Shown: in pieces, positions 1 to 12,899 of the stretch
How the letters are laid out: each line of letters begins with the position of its first letter
Numbering within the stretch: position 1 is the stretch's first letter
Source: Corythucha ciliata
Taxonomy: Eukaryota; Arthropoda; Insecta; Hemiptera; Tingidae
Length of the DNA: 64,000 bases
Assembly: GCA_038030265.1 (NCBI GenBank)
Contig: CM075938.1
Location: forward strand, 57,405,189-57,469,188
Direction of reading: 5' to 3'
Notes under the pieces: generated by a model
The model's input: only the letters and a program-made list of their open reading frames with translations
Database searches by the model: none
What the model was told of the DNA's origin: nothing
Translations under genes and position numbers: made by a program

Positions 1-1199
1 CTATCTACTTTTATTTAGCAATTTCTGCCAAATAATTGCTAATTTACTGAAATTAGTGGTAATGAAATGCACTCTATTCGACAGCGACGACAGCCAGATG
101 CCGGAGCGATATCTTTTGATGCTTTGGTGAGCGTTCATATTCAGTTCCATTCCAAGGACCGCTTCAGATGAGGTTTTAATGGTTTTTAGCATGCTGAAAT
201 TCGCAAGGATTGTTTGTATTTATAGGTAAAAAACAAGCGATTTTGAATAGAAGAATCACTAATTTTAAAAAAATTGTCATTTATGTCGAAAAATCGCCAA
301 TTAATTGAACGAACGCTCATGAGTAATTTTGAAATTGACACGTTGAAGAAGTTTTTCTGATCCATGGGAAGTCGATAAGCGTAGATTTAGCATGGACAAG
401 TGAGGGTTGACTTTTATTGAAAAATTAATAATTTCCGTTTCGCACAACGTGGAGAAGCTCCCGAGGACACAAAAAATAGTTATTTTTTGACGAAAATAGA
501 GAGGCCTGACAGAAAACAGTGTGCTCCTCCCGAATCCATCGTCAAAAGTTGCAGAAAGTCAGATGGGAAGCGAGTTACTCGCATTTAGTCAAGGAAAATT
601 ATGTTTTTGGATTGGACACAGCTATTGACGCCGAGACGTCTTAGTTTTGGTAATACACACGTGCTAGTACTTTTATGGTCCTGGACTCCAGTAAAATGAC
701 GATGCGATGCAGGATGCAGCAGCATGAACACCGAATACACGGCCCGCCTGTGGGTATCGTTGAGGAGGGGGCTGTAGTCTATTCAGACTCTCGAGTGAAA
801 CGGTATAATCATGACCAGAGTCTCCTTTTGAGGATTTCGAGGAAAATGCAAAGTTCCCGAGAAAAAGCAACCGAAAGTTTATTGGTGGGGGGGGGGGCTT
901 CAATTGAAATATTGGAAGGCGCTCAAACCGATGAACTACGCTCGCAGTGGCGGATCCAAGGGAGGGGCCACAGGGAGTCGCGAGTTCACTTCCGCAAAAA
1001 CATCATCGAAACCACCTCCCAAACACTAACAAGGGATTGTCACCTTCTCAAATTTTAAGGTCGAAGGCCCCTTAGAAATGAATGTTTCACGTGTCACGTC
1101 GTGGTCGTTGGTATCAGCCGGTTTTATCGACTCCAGTACGAGCGGTTGGTAACAAAAAACGGTGTGGTTGCCACGGCGTCTTAAACAACGCCCTTCGAT
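1..1199. other. Unassigned intergenic DNA
   Basis: I see no supported gene here. The open frames are short, overlap on both strands, and show no protein family signature or splice structure. A run of G sits near 888-897. Confidence 0.5.
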
Positions 1200-1416
1200 C
1201 CTTTAAGGCCTATCCACACACATCAGTGCCGTAAACGGGACGTGCCACGTCCGGCAAGTAAAATATTATTCTCATATGGGGATTGAGAGGCTCATTCACA
1301 CGTATCCGGCTCGAGTCAGGGACGTGACCCTTCAATTTCCATTGAGATAATATTTTATTTGCCGGAGGGGGCACGCCCCGTTCACGGCACTGATGTGTGT
1401 GAATCGACCTTTAAGC
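1200..1416. mobile_element. MITE-like inverted-repeat element
   Basis: About 70 bp at 1200-1270 is repeated as an imperfect reverse complement at 1346-1416. Both arms contain CACACACATCAGTGCCGT and a CCGGCAA-TAAAATATT block. The spacer is about 75 bp with no coding capacity. The shape is that of a non-autonomous DNA transposon or foldback element. No clear target duplication was found, so the superfamily is not assigned. Confidence 0.7.
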
Positions 1417-1544
1417 GGCCTTTTGCCGAGCCCCTGAGGCCAACAAGCATCGAGATTCTTCCTTAGCCTTCAGGCCTGTCCGCGGGAAAGTTCAGGTGCG
1501 CAGGAAGTTACAGCCAGTGGGGTCACTGTAGCAAAAACGGACTC

Positions 1545-2440
1545 CAAGCATCCTAAAAATGGCTAGCCTGACGATTCTTGCAGCCCTGAAAATGACCAAA
1601 CTGACAATTCGTGTTCCAAAACTGGGCAATACTGACCATTCCCGCCTTTGGGGCTCGACGGAGCATATTTGTGTTCTAAATAAAACGGTTAAACTGACTA
1701 TTCGCGCCCTCAAATGCCTTAACAGATGTTTTCTGCTCTGAAAAGTGCAAAATCAACCATTCGCGTGCAAAGAATGGCCAAACTGACCACTCAGTCCTTT
1801 GACTTCACAAGCCTATTTGCCCTAAAAATGGAAAAACTGACGATTCACGCCTTGAAAATGCCTGAAAGCTGACTAGCGATTTGCGCTCCAAACATGGTAA
1901 GCCTGACTTTAGTGCCACTTAAAATAGCCAAAACTGACCATTCGTGCTTAGAAAGTTACTAAAAATGCAATGCCTGCTGTAAAAATGGCCAAAGTGGCAA
2001 AACATACCATTCGGGCCCTAAAACGCCAAAACTGATGATTTTCGCTTCGAAAATATAGCTGAGGCTAATATTCAGTCCTTATTTACGTAAATGACCTGAC
2101 AATTTGCACCTTGGAAATGGCAAACTGACCATTCGCAACCTACAAATGGTATGGCGGACTATTTGTACCATAAAAATGGCAAAACTGAGTGTTAATGTCC
2201 ACAAAATGGTTAAATGAACGATTCAGCCCTTGATAATCGCTAAAAAGAGTTTGTAGTCTAGACTGAAAAGACGGATTTGTGCGCCCTGAAAATATCACAC
2301 TGACTATTCTTGCTTCATAAATGACCAAATGCTGAGCCTCCACGCCATTAAAATGTCTGTACTGTTTTCGCCATGTACACGGCTTAACTGACGCGACTCG
2401 AGCCATGCGAACGGCCAAATTAAAGTCCTTTCGCGCCGTA
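1545..2440. repeat. Degenerate ~30-36 bp minisatellite (family A)
   Basis: An imperfect tandem unit of roughly 30-36 bp recurs across this stretch, built around AAAATGGCCAAACTGACCATTCG. Copies diverge by several bases and vary in length. Open frames on both strands here are by-products of the repeat. Confidence 0.75.
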
Positions 2441-3929
2441 AAAGATTAAGTGACTCAATCAATGACCCAGTCGTCCCCCCCCTCCACCTCACCAAATACG
2501 ACCGTCTCCACATTACCCACTGAACTCAAGGAGGAGGCTCAAGCCCTCTGAGCCCTGCCTGCCAAGGTTGAAGCTTTACCGTGTTCCGTGACTTGGAGCT
2601 CCACTGTAATTCAAACAGCTGTCGATTGTGTGGATAGCATGTTCAACTTTACTGTCCACAACCTTATGCGAACGTGAGCAATAAGTGGTCAAAAACGGTG
2701 GCATCACAGTGAGAACCACTTCAACCGCTCATTTGATCGAAAATTCGTCTCGATTTTCGTACTCTCTGTGTAGAAAAACCTCTAAATTCATGGTTTAGCC
2801 ATTTTTTTTTTTAATTTGATCATTTTGTCTATTCAAAGTGTTTCTATTTAACCGGGCGTGGTTTATGAGCCCCTTGGACAATGCCCAATTGCTCCTAGAA
2901 AACGAGTCGAAAAGAGGTCAAAAGGTAAGGCTGGGGAGAGGTTAAACGCGCAGATTATTGTGTTTGCCGAGTCCAAAACTCAGAAGTTCCAGCGGCGGGG
3001 CATGAGAGGCCATGCCTCCCCCCCTTCCACCCATAGGTTGAGTTCACTTCATTCGGGACCAGGAATATTTTGGCCAAACAGTTACAGCGTTTCATGGGGT
3101 CATGGCCCCCTCCTTGAGCCGACTCTGGATCCGCGTCTGTACGCTCGGGGGCGTGCTTTATTATATTACACAATAAGGGCCAGCCAGTTTGTGAATTCGA
3201 AGAGCAAAAAGACGGGTATGGGGCTGAATTGAGAAAGCGGACAAATTCACCTCGTCTTGTCTTGGGTGTACGAACTAGGCTGGCAGACTGACTAACAAGC
3301 CCCTGAAGAACCAATTTGTATGTGCATTCCAAGTACATGTAACGTGAAAAGAGCAGGATTCTTGCTTCTTTCCTTCGATCCAGAAAGTTTTAATAAAATC
3401 AAAAGAAAACAAAATTACAACAAAATCTTCAAAAATTTAATTAGTCCAGTAAAATAAGAACTAAAAAGGGGGGAGGGGGGTCTGGTTGCAATAATTAGGG
3501 TAGATGATATTTTTTTATGTTGTCTGGGATGGTGCAGGTATGACGTGTTCAAATTGTTGACCTCGAAAGACATCGGGATCATCCTGGAATTCTCGGAAAA
3601 CCACAAAAATATGGGACTTTTTGGGGGTTTTGGTACTTTCACGCTAAACTAGCAATTTTTCGGTTGTGGCTTCGAAGTAACTTTTCAAAGTAGAGAAAAT
3701 TTCTGAGAAAACCAGCCTGAAGCGGGTTCTAAATGTATTATCGTTTCCAAGATACAGCTCAAATTTAGGCAAATTTGTCAACAGACCGAAATGTTGTCTA
3801 TGGTTCTTCGTTTTCGTTAGCTGTGACATTGTAGAAACCTTTAATGATCATGATAGTACTAATTATTTTGCTAGAATAGACTGAATCTTCAAAAATGAGG
3901 CCAAACGACTTGTTATCCCCAATGTTTGA
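2441..3929. other. Unassigned intergenic DNA
   Basis: Overlapping open frames at 2858-3232 (+) and 2955-3338 (-) have no recognisable domain and are probably chance frames in GC-richer repeat-derived sequence. No tRNA, transposon core or splice-consistent gene was seen. Confidence 0.45.
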
Positions 3930-4975
3930 TAGTGGTTCTCAACCAATGGGTGGCGGGCTTTTTCTGCGGCTGAATCTCCGTCCGTTATCCTCACAGACCC
4001 ATAATTTTGTCCTAAAGGGCCTCGTGCCCTCCCCACTATTTTATGTTTTGCTACCGTTACTTTCTTTATTCACCTTAGGCTGCATAGTTCAAGTTTATTA
4101 TTTCATTCACCCATTTAAAATTTTAGAGAGAGCGTGAAACAGTGTTCTCGTCAGGCAAAAAGTCAAATCGAGACGGGAAAGTCAATCCGAAAATCCCCAG
4201 GTATACCCTGCTTTCGAACATGTAATTTGGTCCGAGGGACTAGTGTGTCATATAATCGTGAGATACATATAATACAGAATTTGTGGCGTATATCTTAATA
4301 AAACGGCAAGGCTCGACGCGACGCCTTCTGTGGAGCCTGCCACATGCTGAAAGATTTGCAGCATATTTGTATGCACTGCTCACGATACGCCTCCGATGCG
4401 GATTTTCGATCATCTGAGTGAGAGAGATCATGCTGGATCAATTACAATTATAGCGATTTCCATTCAACACACTACACAAGTGTAGTGCCGCGTCCTCTCC
4501 ATAAACATTATGTTCCAATTCAGAGAGGACGGGTGGGAAACCTTGTACCACACTATTGTATTGCATTGAATGGAAAACGCCATTAGTGGTCACTGATTGA
4601 AAGCCCAGTAAATTCCACACAGCGTTCAAGTGTCGCCCATAAGTTGAATATCCAAATAGTGCCTGTTGATTTCCGCGTATACCCATAATATTTGTATTGA
4701 TAGATGATGCAAAAATAACATCCACCGCTGAAAGCCCAAATTTCCCCGGCTTTCGACAGCTATAATTTTCTCTGCTATGGTGAATGTGGCAGTCACCGTT
4801 GAGTTTGGGCTTTCGGTGTAGGATTCGGGCTTTCACAGTAACGTGTATAGTCACTAAAAGACCAAATGCCCCCCCCCCTCCACACCTAAATAGTATATTA
4901 TGCACATGGGTCGCGAAGAAATTAATTATAGCCGAATTTAGAGGGTAGTGAGCCGCAAAAGGTTGAAAACCACTG
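3930..4975. mobile_element. Non-autonomous hAT-like element
   Basis: The left end reads AGTGGTTCTCAACC (3931-3944). The right end is its near-perfect reverse complement, GGTTGAAAACCACT (4961-4974). This CAGTGGTTCTCAACC-type terminus is characteristic of many hAT transposons. The interior, about 1 kb, has a 155-codon minus-strand frame (4438-4905) with no transposase similarity I can recognise, so the copy is non-autonomous or decayed. I found no convincing 8-bp target duplication. Confidence 0.55.
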
Positions 4976-5033
4976 CTTTATAGGGCGAAATACGTATAGC
5001 AAAATACTCCCGTGATGGGGTCTGTTGAATACT

Positions 5034-7073
5034 AGATTTTGATCTTTTCATCACATCCAGGGCGTTCCAGGGGTTCGCAACTTTTTAGACGATTTAATCG
5101 TAACTGGGCGCACTAGAGACGAACATTTTTCCAACTTAAGAATGGTTCTGCAACGTCTGAGTGAAGCGGGTTTCCGGCTAAATTTTAAGAAGTGTGAATT
5201 TTTCAAAAAAGAAATCGCGTATTTGGGCCACAAAATTACTAGGGAGGGCATTTCAAAGGACGAAACGAAAACTGAGGCAGTCCGTACAATGCCAAGGCCT
5301 AAAAATGTTAGTGAGGTTCGAGCTTTCACGGGATTTGTTAACTTCTACGGAAGATTTGTGAGAAATTTGTCCGATATTTTGCAACCTTTGTACTGCTTAC
5401 TTCAAAATGGTGTGAAATTCGACTGGTCCGATAAATGTGAAAAGGCGTTTAACAAAGCAAAAGAAGAAGTGCTAAGCCACCAAGTTTTAGTGCATTTCGA
5501 TCCAAAAAAACCGGTCAAGTTAATTTGCGATGCATCAAAAACTGGTTTAGGAGCTGTGTTAATGCATGAAATGGAAGACGGCTCAAATAGGCCAATATGC
5601 TTTGCTTCTCGTAGTTTGAACAGTGCGGAGAGGAAATATTCGGTCATTCATAAAGAAGCATTGGCGTTATTTTGGGGAGTAAAAAAATTCTATCACTACT
5701 TGATCGATAGAAAATTCATACTTTTTTCGGATCACAAGCCCTTGTTGGCTCTTTTTGGGGAGAACAAAGGCGTTCCTGAAATGGCAGCTGGCAGGCTACA
5801 GCGATGGGCGCTGTTTATTTCTGGATTTGATTACGAGTTGAAGTACTTGAAGAGCTTGAATAACGCAGCTGATGGACTTTCTTGGCTGCCGAATACTAAG
5901 GAAGATGACTTTGAAAATGAAGACGGCTCTGATTTGAATTTACTAGACGATGTATTGGCTATTGATTTAAAAGAAATATCAAAGGCAACCAGGAAAGATA
6001 GCGAATCAAGTAAAGTTTTTCTTTTTGTAAGGGACGGTTGGCCTGAACAGGTTGACAAACGCATCGAGCCCTACTTCAGAAGAAGGTCGGAATTAAATAT
6101 TGAAAAAGGGGTGCTCATGTGGGGGTACCGGATATTGATGCCGGGTATTTTTCGAGAAAGACTTTTAAAGGAACTTCATCTCGCTCATCAAGGTGTGATG
6201 AAGATGAAGAACAAGGCAAGGTCGTATTTCTGGTGGCTGTCACTAGATGAAGCAATTGAGAAGTATGTTAAGAGTTGTCCGATTTGCATGGAGCAACGGG
6301 CAGAGCCAGCAAAAGCCGTGCCAAAACCCTGGTCGAGTGCTACGGTTCCTTTTGAACGGGTGCACGTGGACTATCTCGGACCACTAAATGGGAAGATGTT
6401 CTTAATTATCACAGATGCTTTCAGCAAATGGGTGGAAGTGTACAATATGAATAAGAGAACAGACACATCGGCCACGCTAAATAAACTGAGAGATGTATTT
6501 TTGCGGTTCGGACTTCCAAAGGTTGTGGTTTCGGACAACGGACCGCAGTTTTCTTCAGCGAAATTCGCTGAATTTTGTAAATCGAATGCTGTTCATCTTG
6601 TGCGAGTTCCTCCTTTTCATCCGGCAAGTAATGGCGCCGCAGAAAACAGTGTTAAAAGTTTCAAAAACGGAATTAAAAAAATTTTGCGAGATTCGAATTG
6701 TGAGGCGAGTAGATATTTGTTTCATTACAGGACGTCGATGCACTGTACGACGGGGGAATCGCTGGCAAAACTCATGTTCGGAAGAGAATTGAGGACCAGG
6801 CTAGACATTTTGCGGAGAGATTTTAAGGAAGAAAAACTCAAGGGGGAAGATGGCGCTAATAAACGGAAAGGTCGAATGGTGCATTTCGAAAAGGGCGAGA
6901 CGGTCTATGTACGAGACTACCGAGAGAATGCGGACAAACGGAAATGGGTCAAGGCCGAAGTAGAAGAAGTTCTTGGCGACTATACGTATTTGGTGAAGCC
7001 GTTGGGGTTCGCTAAACCGTGGAAGAGACACCTCGACCAAATAATAAAAGATTTTGATCTTTTCATCACATGA
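5034..7073 (+). mobile_element. Ty3/Gypsy pol fragment: 5'-truncated RT, RNase H, integrase
   Basis: An uninterrupted frame runs from 5043 to a TGA at 7071-7073; the first ATG is at 5142 but the frame is open upstream. In order it contains the C-terminal half of the reverse transcriptase including an F-L-D-D catalytic box near 5082-5093, the thumb, an RNase H domain, and an integrase. The integrase has an HHCC zinc finger (H and C residues near 6180-6295) and a D-D-E core (D in V-D-Y-L-G-P near 6368, D-N-G-P-Q-F near 6535, E in A-A-E-N near 6640). Gag, protease, the first half of RT and both LTRs are missing. An exact 23-bp direct repeat lies at each end (5034-5056 and 7049-7071); the right copy overlaps the last codons of pol. 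The copy is coding-intact but cannot be autonomous. Confidence 0.9.
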
Positions 7074-7545
7074 TTTAGGCCAGTCAACAAAAACAATAAA
7101 ATCGCAATTAAACGGCTAGCTCTGATTTTTTAGTATGTTTTCAGGACCAGCACCAGTAGTGCAAATACAAGTTTTCAGCTTCGAAAAACTTGTGCTACTT
7201 TCGTGACACTCGAAAAACCGCGAAATTTTTGCACTTTTTTCGGGGTTTTCACTTTATTTCCTAAAATATGCATTTTAAGATAAAACGTACGAAATAAATT
7301 AAAAAACAAATAAAATTTGCTACAATTTAAGACCTAACGTACCTCTGTATGTCATATAGTAACCATGATACAGCTCCTCGAATTTGGATTGATTTGTCTA
7401 AAAAATTGAAATTTCAAGTTTTGGTCAACTTTCGACCCGAATTTTGGCTAAAATACTCATCCTACTAGAAAAGCCGAGTCGAGAGAATTTGTAAAAATTT
7501 TAATTATGTTCCATTTAAGCACACAACGATGTCTGAAAGACCATA
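7073..7545 (+). repeat. Left arm of a long inverted repeat
   Basis: About 470 bp starting with TTTAGGCCAGTCAA is repeated in reverse complement at 11022-11511, with an estimated high-80s percent identity by eye. It abuts the Gypsy fragment directly. It has no long frame. It is either one terminus of a 4.4 kb element or one of two inverted copies of a dispersed repeat. Confidence 0.75.
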
Positions 7546-7547
7546 TA

Positions 7548-9075
7548 TAGTCTAAGGCACTATAACCCGAGTATGCTTGCCCGCCATATTGAGCTCTAAT
7601 GACTAAGTTATGCTATATCAGATAATAGAATGGAGAAGCTTTTTTATTTCTTTCTTTCAAGATTTAATTGTTTTATGTTGGTTTTATGCTTCCTATATTC
7701 ACATATTAATTGCAATTTATTGATCGGTGATGTCGCTGAGCTTCTTTTTACGTTGCATAATCGTTTTTTCTAGTCACGATTTGTGATTGACTCTGAAAAA
7801 GCTTCTTGCACCAACCATCTGAATTTGATTCCTCAAATAATTCCAAGGCGAAAATAAGTTACTACGCCCTGTGAATGTTACCGACGATAACGATGTTATT
7901 GGCGTCTTATAGCCTGGGAACGAACAGCGTATATTGTCGCTTCAGAGTGAATTGCGTGAGATCAATCGCCTACTAGGAGAGCACGAAGAAATGGTGGTTT
8001 TAAAACTGTCTTGGGCATCTTCGTCTTAAGGGATTATTTAGTTTAATCGACATATCAAGTATTAAAGAGTGACCAGGCAGACCCTTTTTCGACCACCCAG
8101 CCCAGACTGAAGGCCCTTTTCCTTGTTCAAGATTTCTTTCATCAGGCATTGCTCTCGCAAATTGAAAATTGTAAGATTTCAGTGTTCCCAGTGATATGGT
8201 TTTCCACTCGTTCATTCTAAATTAAAATGGTATGTTGATGGTGAAGACTGGTGGAAAATTGAAGTGATAGGTTTTTATTTTTTTGGTGGGGTGGGCATTG
8301 TGGAGAGCTCGTCGTTTCTGGAAATTATTCTCGTGTGAAGACAAACGCAGAGAACAATTCCCCAATAGAAACATTTTGTTTTCAGTACACTAAAACACTA
8401 GAAATTATATTTACCTCACAAAGAACTGAATGAATAGTTGGGACTTGGACCCATTTATCCTGCCTGCAATTTTGAAGCTAGCGCTGTCTTCTTTCATTCT
8501 CTAGGGGTAATCGAAACATTCAAAATCCCTTTTTACGCTATTTGAACAATTAACGGGGCAGCAGCCATCCATTATCTAAAAAAAAGCAGGCATCCAAGTT
8601 ACGTAGTCGAATACGTTCATTAAAAGAATTGCAATTCCAAAGTGTGGAAACTTTAAATGACAAACTGGCGGATTGTTAGAAATAAATCGAGGACGTTAAT
8701 TTTAAACCCGCCAAGAACGTTCAATAAAAGAAATTATTCTTCAAGTTATAAGCGTTTTTAGGAATTGTAAAATGATGAAAAGGCCTCTGGGAGCACTCAG
8801 GAACACAAACACTGGTCTTAAACGAGATAGACGAAAAATCACTTTACACGCGCTTATTCTTTACCTAATTTAATATCATTTGGTGAAATAATGCCTAACT
8901 GTGGCCTCTCAGACGATCAGAAGAACTAATTCCAAATTAATATACAATAAAGTGCTAGTTTACTAGCTAAACAATACCATTAAACGTGAACAGTACACAC
9001 TATCTTTTCTTGACAGAAGAGCACAATATGGCGGCCAAGCATACCTGGTTTAAAGGTTCTCTAATATAGTCCAGT
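7548..9075. mobile_element. 1.5 kb inverted-terminal-repeat element
   Basis: The left end at about 7548-7598 (TATAGTC..., then GTATGCTTGCCCGCCATATTG) matches the reverse complement of 9020-9075 at roughly three quarters of positions. The interior has only short frames and no transposase motif. The element truncates the left arm of the surrounding long inverted repeat, so it is probably a later insertion. Confidence 0.5.
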
Positions 9076-10744
9076 CAAACGGTAGTTCCACGTGGACAAA
9101 AAACTCGTCTTCAATTTTTTCACTTTATTCTATGTTTTTTTGGGTGAGGAACAGGAATCCAAAGAGATCCAACAAAATTTCTTTGTGCGTTTTGAGAAAA
9201 TCGCGAAAACTGCTCATTTTTGGCACTTTTTTTCAGTTTTTTGCTAATAACTCCTTAATGACGCATTCTACGAGAAATGTTACCCTCTCATTTTTTGAAA
9301 AGCATTGAATTCTGCGTCGAATCGTTCTTTCTTTTGTCAAAATTGACCCAGCCCTTTCACCGGTATAGATTTTTTTTTAAATGGTAATTTTTAGCCACTT
9401 TTGGTAAAATTAACAAACATTTCTAAGACAGCAGCAACTTAAAAACGGCTGTTCCAATCGGAAAATGTCATGAAATCATAGTGGTTCAGAATTGAATTTT
9501 ACATAAGTGAAAAGCCTTGAAACCTACAGGAAAAAGCAGTGGCATCAGTTATGCGGCAAAAAAAGCGGAAAAAGGCGGCCCAAAAACCACGTTTTTCTGC
9601 ACATTTTTTCCAGTAGCTCGCAAAGTAGTAGTCCAATTTTTTTCTATGAAAAACGATCTGAAAGCTGATTGAATTTTCTATCAGACCTATTATATGAAAT
9701 TTCATTTGAAGATTAACATAAGACAGGGCCATAACGTCAAACAATTTGAAATTTGCTGAAAAAAACGTTATTTGTCACATTTCGGCCTATAACTCAAAAA
9801 CTATCCATCCGATTAAACTTTAAAGAAACTCATCTGAAAGCTCATTAAATTTCCTATAAGGAGTCATGTATGGCGTTTTTATAAAGACCCGATAAGTGGC
9901 AATAAAACGGAGTGGGAAATTCGTAAAATGAGTAATTTTTCCAAAAACTCCTTTCTTCAGCCGAACGTTTTGGCTTATAACTATCGAACGAAGCCTTCGA
10001 TGAAAATTGCACTATTTTTCAGTGAAAGCTGGTGAAATTTACAGTCAGAAACCATATTTGCCAGATTTTTTAAGGCTTGGAAAATATTCTTTACAGGACG
10101 ATGAAAATAGGTGTTGTTTCAAAAAAAGTGGCTACGCCCACCAACTTTGTCCACAAATGTTGAAACTCAACAGTATTATAGGTAGCGTCAGAGATTACAT
10201 CACTCAACTGAGAGTTGAACTACTTTTATTTCTTCACACAATTTTGCCAAAAGCGACTAGAAATGACCATTTAAAAAAAAACAATACCGGCGAAACGGCT
10301 GGGTCATTGGATTGGGCCCCCCAGACAATCACAAAAATTGTACCTTTGGGTATGGTCCAGAGTTATTCCATGCCCATCAGAGGTCCAAGATTGTGGAGGC
10401 GATGGACCGCCCCTCACCGGAAGCAGAGGTGCTACCCTACAACGATTCACGTCCCTGGCTGTCAACCCGACTTGGAAATCCGAGTCAAGCAAGTACCCGG
10501 CTCGCCAGAACTGGTCTGAACCGTGATGCCGAGACGGGAACTGAAGATTCTTCTGGCGGGGTGGATTTGAAATCACTTAAACCTCATCTGGTGCATACGT
10601 GGGACATCGAAGAACTGTACGGAACTAAGTATATTGGGCTTACAATTTTTGCCTCTTCACTTATTTTTCTTCTCCATTCCCTATGGTCAAGTTTTACTTG
10701 ATATTACACAATTCTTTCAATTTTATGGTATTTTCATTCAGCCT
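9076..10744. other. Unassigned interior of the long inverted repeat
   Basis: AT-rich and non-coding in appearance. The longest frame (10007-10519, +) encodes 170 residues without a recognisable domain. A GC-richer patch at 10290-10580 carries overlapping frames on both strands, which argues against real coding. Confidence 0.4.
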
Positions 10745-10749
10745 TATGC

Positions 10750-10925
10750 TCCGTGTACACGAGCGATACGTTTCGCCCGGTCACTGCGATACATGTCACT
10801 GCGACCATGGAAAAACAATTAGCAACTAGTGGAGCAGTCCATTCACAGAGTGTATAGAGTAGAATGGTCCTGATGATAAGCTTAGCGATGACCATGCTAC
10901 ACTTATCGCTCGTGTGCACTGGGAC
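10750..10925. mobile_element. Short hAT-like MITE
   Basis: The left end near 10751-10770 reads CCGTGTACACGAGCGATA. The right end near 10900-10921 is the reverse complement of CAGTGCACACGAGCGATA. The CAGTG-type end and total length of about 175 bp fit a hAT-derived MITE. No target duplication was verified. Confidence 0.5.
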
Positions 10926-11021
10926 CCGCCCAAACTTAGGGGTGGGAACTCAACAGATTCATTTTTAGAAAAATGTAGTTTCCAAACGTTTTGTTTATTC
11001 GAGGATTTTGATGAAACTATT

Positions 11022-11511
11022 TGGTCTACAGACATCGTTGTGTGCTTAAATGGAACATAATTAAATTTGCTACAACTTCTCTCGACTTGGATTTCCCCGC
11101 AGGATGAGTATTTTGGCAAAAACTTGGGTCGAAAGTTGACCAAAACTTCAAATTTCAATTTTTTTGACAAATAAATCCAAATTCAAGGAGTTGTATCTTG
11201 GTTATTATATGCCCTACAGAGGTACATTAGGTCTCAAATTGTAGCAAATTTTATGTGGTGTTTAACGTATTTCGTACGTTTTATCTTAAAATGCATATTT
11301 TAGGAGATAACGTGAAAAATCCAAAAATAGTGCAAAATTTTCGCGGTTTTTCGAGTGCCACGAAAGTAGCACAAGTCTTTCGAAGCTGAAAACTTGGATT
11401 TACACTACTGGTGCTGATCCTAACAACATACTAAAAAATCAGAACTAGCCGTTTAATTGCGATTTTAGCTATTTTTAATGTTCTTATTGACTGGCCTAAA
11501 ATCCTAAATGG
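11022..11511 (-). repeat. Right arm of the long inverted repeat
   Basis: Reverse complement of 7073-7545, ending at TTGACTGGCCTAAAATC. The two arms enclose about 3.5 kb. Small indels and scattered substitutions distinguish the arms, so this is not a recent perfect palindrome. Confidence 0.75.
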
Positions 11512-12899
11512 TCTCTTTTCAGTTCTGAATTTCTTCATTCGAACGGGTTCCAGAAACACCCACGTTAGCATCTCCCAGGGGGTGAGACGAGCTTGTTATG
11601 TACACTCAAGAGAGCGCAGCACGTACTTGAAAGAATCTACGGTGTCACTGGAACAGTTGAGGGTACTCGGTACTGTCGGTACCCGTACGGTTTATGACTT
11701 TTGTACCATTGTACAAGCTTACTGATAAAAAAGATATCATGCGCGCTGTGTAGTCTGAAAACAGCAAAAGCCGGTAATGTGACGAGACAACTTGTTCATT
11801 AGGTGTTGGGAACAAGCACTACAATACCATCTCGAGCGGCAACCCCTTATCATATCGTTCGGAGGGGGCACCGCGTTATCGACACAACCTCTGCTGCGAA
11901 GGTAAATTGCCTATCCAGCCAAGTGGCAGGGGCAAATTGATTTTTTTTTCGTCTTTCGACTTCCGGGATGGTAATTTTCAGACGTTCCCGCTGTTTTGTG
12001 TTTTTTTAATGATTTTTGTCCTCTTTTGCTCGCATTTTCACGTTTCAGCTCTTCAATTGTTAAACACTCCGACATCTAAATTTTCAATTATTTCAAGGAA
12101 ATTTTATAATTTAAAGGTGGAGCCGGACGTCGATCATTAATCTTGCCAGTAATGACACCCACGAAAAGTTCTGAACAAGACGAGCTTCGATTTTAAACGA
12201 AGATTTTCAATTTTAAAACAGGGAGAACCGAGTCCGCAAGCCGATTGTGCCGTGTGTCCCCGCGCCGCTGTTAAAAGCCGTAGGCAGGCTCGGTTTTTCT
12301 TCAACGTTGACTCGCCGTTTTGCGATTTCTCCGACTATTTTACAGCGGGAATCGAGCATTTCTACAATCCCACGTTGGAAATCAAAACCGAAAATACAAT
12401 AGAATTTAACGCCCTTCGATTTGTTTTAATTAATAATAGGAACTGCTATCGACTTAAGGGCTAATAAAAATACAAAATTATGTAGGCGACGTTTCGACGG
12501 TTGGTTCTCCGTCCTCTTCTGGCCTTCAATGACTCTATTCCTGACCATAGACAGAACATATTAGAGGAGACAATGAATTACAGAACGCACACTAAAGCTA
12601 GTTTCTACAACACACACATACTTTTTCTTAAAAGATCAAAACATGATAAAATTCCGGTGTATGGACAACGCACAGTTCCACCTATGTCGTTCCCTTCAGT
12701 AACATGTAAACAATAAATAAATACACAATTATACAAAATTAACAGTGACTAGAATTATGAAAGACTTACATGTACAGGAACTCGTTGGAAAACTTGTATA
12801 TAGTGGTAACTGTATGGTCCCACCTTTGTCTCAATAACACTCAATGAAACTACTCAATGAAACTAAATAACAGGACGACTAGACCTAGGAAACGAACAA

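Noticed and set aside
2140..2513. Overlapping minus-strand ORFs of 69-92 codons
   Set aside because: They lie in or beside the family-A minisatellite and have no domain signature.
2858..3338. Opposed ORFs of 124 and 127 codons
   Set aside because: Mutual overlap on both strands and lack of similarity suggest chance frames.
4438..4905. 155-codon minus-strand ORF
   Set aside because: Interior of a non-autonomous hAT-like element; no transposase residues recognised.
10007..10701. Plus-strand ORFs of 129-170 codons
   Set aside because: Overlap each other and minus-strand frames in a GC-richer patch; no recognisable motifs.
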